Shown here piece by piece: positions 6,301 through 10,776 of a stretch of DNA of 10,776 nucleotides. Source of the DNA: Streptomyces alboflavus (lineage in GTDB: Bacteria; Actinomycetota; Actinomycetes; Streptomycetales; Streptomycetaceae); NCBI RefSeq assembly GCF_000716675.1, contig NZ_JNXT01000116.1:1-10776 (forward strand). Reading direction: 5' to 3'. Both the position numbers and the translations under genes were made by a program. Each line of letters opens with the position of its first letter. The stretch's first letter is position 1. The notes beneath the pieces were generated by a model. That model was not told where the DNA came from. It ran no database searches and worked only from the letters and a program-made list of their open reading frames with translations.

Positions 6301-6415
6301 GGTCCTCTTTCCGGCAGGGTGCACGAGACGGGTGGGGCGCAACAGAACGGGCGGGGCGACGGCACGGGCGGCCGCGGAGGTGTTCAGGGCCGCGGCCGAG
6401 AACGGCGCACTCCCC

Positions 6416-6444
6416 TTGTGCGGGGCCGGACCGCTCATTACTGT
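6416..6444 (+). promoter_or_regulatory. Candidate promoter of the LmbU-family gene
   Basis: Plus strand: TTGTGC (6416-6421), 17-nt spacer, TACTGT (6439-6444). The predicted start near 6451 leaves an mRNA leader of about 50 nt before ATG 6503. The surrounding 6436-6480 is clearly more AT-rich than its flanks and also contains a near-repeat of TTACTG. This divergent 202-nt gap (6301-6502) must also serve the flavoprotein gene, for which I see no convincing promoter. Confidence 0.35.
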
Positions 6445-6502
6445 TTCTTTACTGACCGCTCGAATCGCTTCATGATGAGCCGTCACCGGGGGAGACAGTG
6501 CC

Positions 6503-7168
6503 ATGCCGAATCTACGACATCCCACACCGAACATCAGCGGCCCGCAGGAGAAGTTAACCGTGGACGACCGTGCGCGCACGCGACGGTCCTCGCTCTCCTT
6601 GCCCGATTATCTGCCACTGGAACACTGGAAAACCATCGGAGAGCAGATATTTGCCATTGTCGATTCATCCGCGTGGTGGTTGGGAGACTGGCTGGTATTC
6701 GGCCAGCAGACGTACCCCCGCAGATATCGCGATGCGATCGAGCAAACATCCCTGGACTACCAGACGTTGCGCAACTACGCCTGGATCGCCCGCAAGTTCC
6801 CGCCGTCCCGCCGGCGGGACGGACTGAGCCTGCAGCACCACGCCGAGGTCGCGGCGCTGCCGGCACCGGCACAGGACCACTGGCTGAGCCTGGCGGAGGC
6901 GCACGGCTGGTCCCGCAACGAGCTGCGCCGCCATCTGCGGGCCGCGCGCACCGAGCCGCAGGATGCGGGGGCGACGGAGGATGTGCAGGTGACCGCGTCC
7001 GCCGAGCAGTGCGACCGCTGGGAGAAAGCCGCCCAGCACATGGAGAGCGACCTCAACGACTGGATGATCCGAAAGGTCGACGAGGCCGCGGCCACCGCGC
7101 TCGGCCCGGAAATCGCGGACGACGCGGCCCGTTCCCCTCGCCCCGACTCGTCCGTAGCCTCTGAGTAA
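6503..7168 (+). CDS. LmbU-family cluster-situated transcriptional regulator with a TTA codon
   Basis: Predicted 221-residue regulator. The block LPLEHWKTIGEQIF...DSSAWWLGDWLVFGQ...YRDAIEQTSLDYQTLRNYAWIARKF (about residues 37-99) is the diagnostic core of the LmbU/NovE/HrmB group, activators found inside lincomycin, novobiocin/coumermycin and hormaomycin clusters. The C-terminal segment (about 163-200, with RWEKAAQHMESDLNDWMIRKVDEAA) resembles ribbon-helix-helix-like helices. ATG 6503 has GGGGGAG eight bases upstream. A second start, GTG 6560 (residue 20), has GGAG nine bases upstream and would skip the TTA codon at 6554-6556 (residue 18). The first third is poorer in G/C at third positions than the rest (CTA, CGA, ATA, TTT), a common trait of such regulators. 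It probably activates the downstream methyltransferase, and possibly other cluster genes. DNA targets are inferred. Confidence 0.87.
   Translation: MPNLRHPTPNISGPQEKLTVDDRARTRRSSLSLPDYLPLEHWKTIGEQIFAIVDSSAWWLGDWLVFGQQTYPRRYRDAIEQTSLDYQTLRNYAWIARKFPPSRRRDGLSLQHHAEVAALPAPAQDHWLSLAEAHGWSRNELRRHLRAARTEPQDAGATEDVQVTASAEQCDRWEKAAQHMESDLNDWMIRKVDEAAATALGPEIADDAARSPRPDSSVASE
6803..6822. promoter_or_regulatory. 20-bp perfect palindrome within the LmbU-family gene
   Basis: CCGTCCCGCC followed directly by its reverse complement, GGCGGGACGG. The centre contains CGCCGGCG, which I recall as the reported core recognition motif of Streptomyces lincolnensis LmbU. It is intragenic, encoding part of FPPSRRRDG. 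It may be a regulatory site or merely a result of base composition and an Arg-rich sequence. Confidence 0.35.
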
Positions 7169-7260
7169 TTCCCCGATCCGGTGGCCGCGATATCCGCGGT
7201 CGCCGTATCGCGGCGTCCTGCCGCGGCCGGGGAGCAATCCGCTCACGGAGGAGAGGCAAT

Positions 7261-8487
7261 ATGCCGGAGTCTGCCGCGTGCCGCGTCTGCGGCGGTGAGG
7301 TCGTCGCCTTCATGGACTTCGGGGAACAGCCGATATCGGACTGCTTCCTGCCGCCGGAATCGACGAACCCCGAACACTTCTACCGGCTGGTCGTCGGAGC
7401 CTGTGAATCGTGCACGATGGTGCAGCTTCTCCACGAAGTGCCGCGCGAGCGCATGTTCCACGATCATTACCCTTACCATTCCTCCGGATCCGCCCGAATG
7501 CGGGAACACTTCCGGGGCGTAGCCGAGCGTTTCGTCGGCACCGAACTGACCGGCGACGACGCGTTCATCGTCGAACTCGGCTGCAACGACGGGGTCATGC
7601 TCGCGACGGTCGCCGAGGCCGGCATCCGGCATCTGGGCGTGGAGCCCTCCGGCTCGGTCGCCGACGTCACCGCCGCCCGCGGCATCCGGGTGCGCAAGGA
7701 CTTCTTCGAGGAGGAGACCGCCCGCGCCATCCGCGCCGACGACGGCCAGGCCGCGGTCATCTACGCCGCCAACACCCTCTGCCACATCCCGTACATGGGA
7801 TCGGTCCTGCGCGGAGTGCGCGAACTCCTCGCGCCCGACGGCGTGTTCGTCTTCGAGGACCCCTACTTCGCCGACATCGTGCGGCAGACGTCCTTCGACC
7901 AGATGTACGACGAGCACTTCTACTACTTCACCGCCCGGTCGGTGGCGGAGATGGCGCGCCGCCACGGCCTCGACCTCGTGGACGTGGAGCGCCTGACCGT
8001 GCACGGCGGGGAGGTGCGCTACACGCTGGCCCGCGCGGGCGCGCGCGAGCGCACGGCGGCCGTCGGCGAGCTGCTCGCCGAGGAGGAGGCGGCGGAGCTG
8101 ACCGCGCGCCACGCCCTGGAGGGCTTCCGCGACCGGGTCCTGAAGGCGCGCGACGACCTCGTCTCGCTCCTGCGCGAGCTGCGCTCCCAGGGCAAGGACG
8201 TCGTCGGCTACGGAGCCACCGCCAAGAGCGCCACGGTCCTCAACTACTGCGGCATCGGCCCGGAGCTGATCGCGTACGTCACCGACACCACGCCCGCCAA
8301 ACAGGGCAGGCTGACGCCGGGATCCCACATCCCCGTGGTGCCCCATCAGCGCTTCGCCGACGACCGCCCGCCGTACGCGGTGCTGTTCGCGTGGAACCAC
8401 GCGGAGGAGATCATGGCGAAGGAGCAGGAGTTCCGGGACGCGGGCGGACAGTGGATCCGGTACGTGCCCGGGGTGCGGGTGGGCTGA
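7261..8487 (+). CDS. NDP-hexose C-methyltransferase, TylCIII/EryBIII/NovU family
   Basis: Predicted 408-residue SAM-dependent enzyme that adds a methyl branch to a carbon (C-3, or C-5 as in NovU) of a dTDP-4-keto-deoxyhexose. All family parts are present: an N-terminal zinc-binding domain with C7-x2-C10 and C48-x2-C51; a SAM-binding motif VELGCNDGVML (104-114); the conserved DEHFYYFT (217-224), whose histidine lies where the catalytic base is placed in this family; and a C-terminal Rossmann-like domain with GYGATAKSATVLNY (about 317-330). Length is normal (about 410). ATG 7261 follows a very strong GGAGGAGAGG. It is 92 nt downstream of the LmbU-family gene on the same strand, with two small GC hairpins between, so it may be co-transcribed. 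It indicates that a branched deoxysugar is made, although no other sugar-synthesis gene lies in the window. Confidence 0.92.
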   Translation: MPESAACRVCGGEVVAFMDFGEQPISDCFLPPESTNPEHFYRLVVGACESCTMVQLLHEVPRERMFHDHYPYHSSGSARMREHFRGVAERFVGTELTGDDAFIVELGCNDGVMLATVAEAGIRHLGVEPSGSVADVTAARGIRVRKDFFEEETARAIRADDGQAAVIYAANTLCHIPYMGSVLRGVRELLAPDGVFVFEDPYFADIVRQTSFDQMYDEHFYYFTARSVAEMARRHGLDLVDVERLTVHGGEVRYTLARAGARERTAAVGELLAEEEAAELTARHALEGFRDRVLKARDDLVSLLRELRSQGKDVVGYGATAKSATVLNYCGIGPELIAYVTDTTPAKQGRLTPGSHIPVVPHQRFADDRPPYAVLFAWNHAEEIMAKEQEFRDAGGQWIRYVPGVRVG

Positions 8488-8498
8488 GGGGCGGGCCG

Positions 8499-8538
8499 TG
8501 GCGGGGCTGACGGGGCCCCGTCGCCCCCGTCGGCTCCG

Positions 8539-8550
<12 letters not shown>
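8499..8550. terminator. Bidirectional terminator between convergent genes
   Basis: Perfect 15-bp inverted repeat: TGGCGGGGCTGACGG (8499-8513) pairs with CCGTCAGCCCCGCCA (8536-8550) across a 22-nt loop; a second palindrome, ACGGGGCCCCGT (8510-8521), is nested at its left side. It lies just after the methyltransferase stop and overlaps the ketosynthase stop codon (8539-8541). There is no U-tract. Symmetric use for both converging transcripts is inferred from the position and strength. Confidence 0.75.
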
Positions 8551-9875
<1,325 letters not shown>

Positions 9876-9879
<4 letters not shown>

Positions 9880-10776
9880 GCCGTCGTCTGCCTTCCTGTG
9901 TTCTTCGCCTGGGGGTGGGGTGCGGCTGCCACGGGTGGGCGTCGGTGCCGGTCCGCGAGGCGGAGCAGTTCGGGGACGGCCTCGGCGGCGCTCGGCATGG
10001 CGTGCAGGTCGGCGCGGAGCCGCTGGGCGCCTTCGGTGAACGAGGGGTCGGTGAGGAGCCGCTGGACTTCGTGGGCGACGCGTTCGCCGGTCGCCTCCGC
10101 CACTTGGAGGTCGATTCCGGCGCCGTAGGAGCTGACGCCGCGGGCGAGCCAGATCGCGTCGAGCTGTTCGGCGAGGGCGAGTTGGGGGACGGCGTGCAGC
10201 GAGGTCGTACCGATCGTGCCGAACCCGCCGTGATGCACCATCACCGCACACGTAGGAGCAAGCGCCGCCAACGGCACGAACTCCTCCACCCGCACCCGGT
10301 CCCCCACCACCGCACCCAACTGCTCCCGGATCCCCGCCGCACCCGGCAGAGCCGCCACCACCTCCACATCCAGCGCGGCGAGCGCCTTGAGGATCTCCAC
10401 CACCGACACCGCGTACCCGGCAAGCCGCTCCACCGCACTCAACCCCAGCGTGAACCCCACCCGAGTCCGCACCGGCACCTCCCACAACCACCGCGGCACC
10501 ACCGACACCCCGTTGTAGGTCCCGTAGCGGACGGGGACGTAGTCGATGGCCGTGTCGAATCGGAAGGGGGTCGGAAGCAGGTCGGCGGTGAACTGACCTG
10601 TCGTCAACTCCTCGTCGTACGCGACTCCGTAGCGTCCGCCGAGATCGCTCAGCCAGGCGCCGAGCGGATCCCCCGCACCGCCCACCGGCTCCCCCGCCTC
10701 GCCCGCGAGGCGGACGAACTGCTCCCGCACCCGCCCGAAGAAATCCACCCCCCACGTCAACCGCCCATGCGCCGCA
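9876..10776 (-). CDS. Activator-dependent glycosyltransferase, EryCIII/DesVII type, N-terminus cut by window edge
   Basis: The last 299 residues of a GT-B fold glycosyltransferase; relatives are about 420 residues, so roughly 120 N-terminal residues lie beyond the right edge, and no start codon is claimed. The nucleotide-sugar binding half is complete: RVGFTLGLSAVER, the VEEFVPLAALAPTCAVMVHH stretch, HHGGFGTIGTTSLHAVPQLAL, and SYGAGIDL near the C-terminus. The order and wording match the macrolide/anthracycline group (EryCIII, DesVII, DnrS, AknS) that usually needs a P450-like helper protein encoded next door, predicted just to the right. It should transfer a dTDP-deoxysugar to a polyketide aglycone in the cytoplasm. 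It overlaps the ketosynthase start by four bases. Third-base usage changes abruptly within the gene (G-ending codons about 10240-10515, C-ending codons after). Confidence 0.88.

Noticed and set aside
7185..7215. Small inverted repeats CCGCG/CGCGG and CGCCG/CGGCG as a terminator between the LmbU-family and methyltransferase genes
   Set aside because: Stems of 5 bp only, in a 92-nt gap between same-strand genes; too weak to call.

Overview
The window is very GC-rich DNA with the strong third-position G/C bias of a Streptomyces or close actinomycete. The gene families support this: an LmbU-family antibiotic-cluster regulator with a TTA codon, a TylCIII/NovU-type deoxysugar C-methyltransferase, an EryCIII/DesVII-type glycosyltransferase, and a small HIDL-type leader peptide upstream of a sulfur transporter. 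Naming is by family recognition and visible motifs only; no database search was possible.

Left part (1-2310, minus strand): a sulfonate-type ABC uptake operon. A consensus-like promoter (2107-2136) is placed so that transcription should begin at or next to the ATG of a 27-residue leader peptide (2016-2099), which would make its mRNA leaderless. A pyrimidine-only tract and an inverted repeat follow in the 172-nt gap before the permease gene (941-1843), which overlaps the ATPase gene (63-968). No substrate-binding protein is visible; it may lie beyond position 1 or elsewhere. A possible plus-strand gene remnant (2151-2310) lies beside the promoter.

Middle part (2311-4418): housekeeping-type genes. 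They are a YjbQ-family protein (minus), an NmrA-like NAD(P)-binding protein (minus) and a divergent TetR-family repressor (plus). The 101-nt divergent gap holds two copies of a 23-nt palindromic operator arranged around a good promoter for the NmrA-like gene, a compact and readily testable switch.

Right part (4486-10776): this looks like the edge of a glycosylated-polyketide biosynthetic gene cluster. It contains an FAD/NAD(P)-binding flavoprotein of unknown role (minus), a divergent LmbU-family activator (plus), the sugar C-methyltransferase (plus), and a convergent minus-strand pair: an activator-dependent glycosyltransferase, cut by the right edge, translationally coupled to a stand-alone FabF-type ketosynthase. 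A 15-bp perfect inverted repeat between the methyltransferase and ketosynthase should act as a bidirectional terminator. The likely logic is that the LmbU-like protein activates the cluster, the methyltransferase builds a C-methylated deoxysugar, the glycosyltransferase attaches sugar to the aglycone, and the ketosynthase contributes to the acyl or polyketide part. The product cannot be named from this window.
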